DNA of 64,000 nt, taken from positions 1-64,000 of the forward strand of contig NZ_JARXWG010000014.1 of NCBI RefSeq assembly GCF_029893105.1. The letters run 5' to 3'. The position numbers and the translations under genes are program-made. Within the stretch, counting starts at the first letter, position 1. Each line of letters opens with the position of its first letter. Origin of the DNA: Parabacteroides sp. PF5-9 (GTDB taxonomy: Bacteria; Bacteroidota; Bacteroidia; Bacteroidales; Tannerellaceae). Shown here in pieces: positions 63,484-64,000 of this stretch. The notes under the pieces were generated by a model, which ran no database searches, was not told the DNA's origin, and saw only the letters and a list, made by a program, of their open reading frames with translations.

Positions 63484-63491
63484 CAAAAATA
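63484..63491 (-). promoter_or_regulatory. Bacteroidota -7 promoter element of the CBM9/DUF5916 gene
   Basis: TATTTTTG on the minus strand matches TAnnTTTG and lies 41 bp before the ATG at 63442. Confidence 0.5.
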
Positions 63492-63556
63492 AGGTTATCT
63501 GATTTATAATCAAATTTTTTGACCTGTTTTTGATGCAAATCAAATATCTTATTCTT

Positions 63557-64000
63557 TCAAAGCAGGTAAGCCGCCACTTTTTGACGATCCGTTTCGACCC
63601 TCTCGAACTCAGAAGTAACGACACTACTGCCCATTGGTACCTGTTCATTCCGATAGTTCATTTGGCTGTGTACGATACTTCGTGCGGATGTGTGGAACTC
63701 TTTTGCACCTGTTGCTGTTTCGATTTGGGCGATATTGTTTTCGCGTACTCCGCTTCCCGGCATGATGATAATCCGGTCACCAGCCTGTTTGACCAGTTCG
63801 GCTATTAATGGGATACCTTGTTCTGCGGTGGCCTGTTGTCCTGATGTCAATATCCGGTCGCATCCCGCTTCGATGAGTTGTTCCAGGGCGGCGAACGGGT
63901 CACGGCAAACGTCAAAAGCTCTATGGAATGTGATTGATAAAGGCTTTGCAGCCGCAATAAGTTTGTTTAATAAGGTGAGATCAATATCGCCTTGGGGAGT
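63557..64000 (-). CDS. cutC: Copper homeostasis protein CutC (C-terminal part, cut by window edge)
   Basis: 148 codons run from the window edge to TAA at 63557. The frame is open from base 64000. Marks of CutC are SITFHRAFDVCRDPFAALEQL, GCDRILTSGQ, GDRIIIMPGSGVRENNIAQI and KEFHTSARS. CutC is a TIM-barrel cytosolic protein linked to copper handling. The N-terminal part and the start lie outside this window. Confidence 0.93.
   Translation of the reverse strand, partial: TPQGDIDLTLLNKLIAAAKPLSITFHRAFDVCRDPFAALEQLIEAGCDRILTSGQQATAEQGIPLIAELVKQAGDRIIIMPGSGVRENNIAQIETATGAKEFHTSARSIVHSQMNYRNEQVPMGSSVVTSEFERVETDRQKVAAYLL

Overview
The window is a chromosomal stretch of a Bacteroidales bacterium, most likely a Parabacteroides-like member of the order. 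I infer this from the gene set and its order: a four-subunit 2-oxoacid:ferredoxin oxidoreductase, the atpDC-atpI-atpBEFHAG order with an 80-residue epsilon subunit, a Rho factor with a long disordered insert, CBM9/DUF5916 and FadL-like outer-membrane proteins, DUF4491, DUF1460 and DUF2582 proteins, and promoters of the TAnnTTTG type that only Bacteroidota use. No rRNA, CRISPR array, prophage or intact insertion sequence is visible. The gene content is mostly core, with a few accessory pieces.

Layout. 1-3.6 kb: repeat element A, then rlmN, a DUF4837 lipoprotein gene and pdxA on the minus strand. 3.6-11.2 kb: a minus-strand envelope operon, coaX - outer-membrane protein - TPR protein - lptC - CNNM/CBS protein - periplasmic PPIase. 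11.2-16.3 kb: repeat element B, cysK, a small winged-helix gene, a beta-propeller lipoprotein gene and a convergent DEAD-box helicase gene. 15.5-21.4 kb: a porin and substrate-binding-protein pair, then the vor/kor operon with an extra 56-residue membrane protein gene. 21.4-24.5 kb: a 0.7-kb gene-poor region, a HEAT-like gene, gtrA, a GT2 glycosyltransferase gene and tRNA-Pro(TGG). 24.6-32.8 kb: an unknown lipoprotein gene and the complete F1Fo ATP synthase operon. 33-41 kb: repeat element C, a membrane-anchored beta-lactamase-family hydrolase, an A+T-rich orphan, glycerate kinase, a galactofuranose pair (glf plus glycosyltransferase), a pit/DUF47 phosphate pair, a 58-residue orphan and repeat element D. 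41.3-48.6 kb: aspS, a Nif3-like gene, a zinc-ribbon gene, tilS and rho. 48.7-54.9 kb: a four-gene lipid operon (cytidylyltransferase, SDR, CDP-alcohol phosphotransferase, acyltransferase), a sensorless sigma-54 activator, lptE, a TPR gene, secG and DUF4491. 55-64 kb: a small basic protein, a thioredoxin-like lipoprotein, an M14 peptidase, a DUF1460 amidase-like protein, uvrB, a PspC-domain protein, a CBM9/DUF5916 outer-membrane protein and the C-terminal part of cutC, cut by the window edge.

The most unusual signal is a family of four intergenic elements (A-D) near 0, 11.4, 33.1 and 41.0 kb. In the three complete copies, five near-palindromic modules sit at an exact 22-bp period between imperfect terminal inverted repeats; copy A is cut by the window edge. 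Two copies lie in one orientation and two in the other, and the 4-bp linkers split them into two subfamilies. The second most interesting region is the lipid operon at 48.7-51.6 kb, where two enzymes depart from their family signature and an 18-bp inverted repeat overlaps the promoter.

Many genes here act on the envelope: lptC and lptE in LPS transport, PPIase, secG, porins, glf and glycosyltransferases, lipid synthesis, and the DUF1460 amidase-like protein. Several start codons were moved from the longest possible ORF to an internal ATG, GTG or TTG because a promoter, an upstream gene or a signal peptide decided it.
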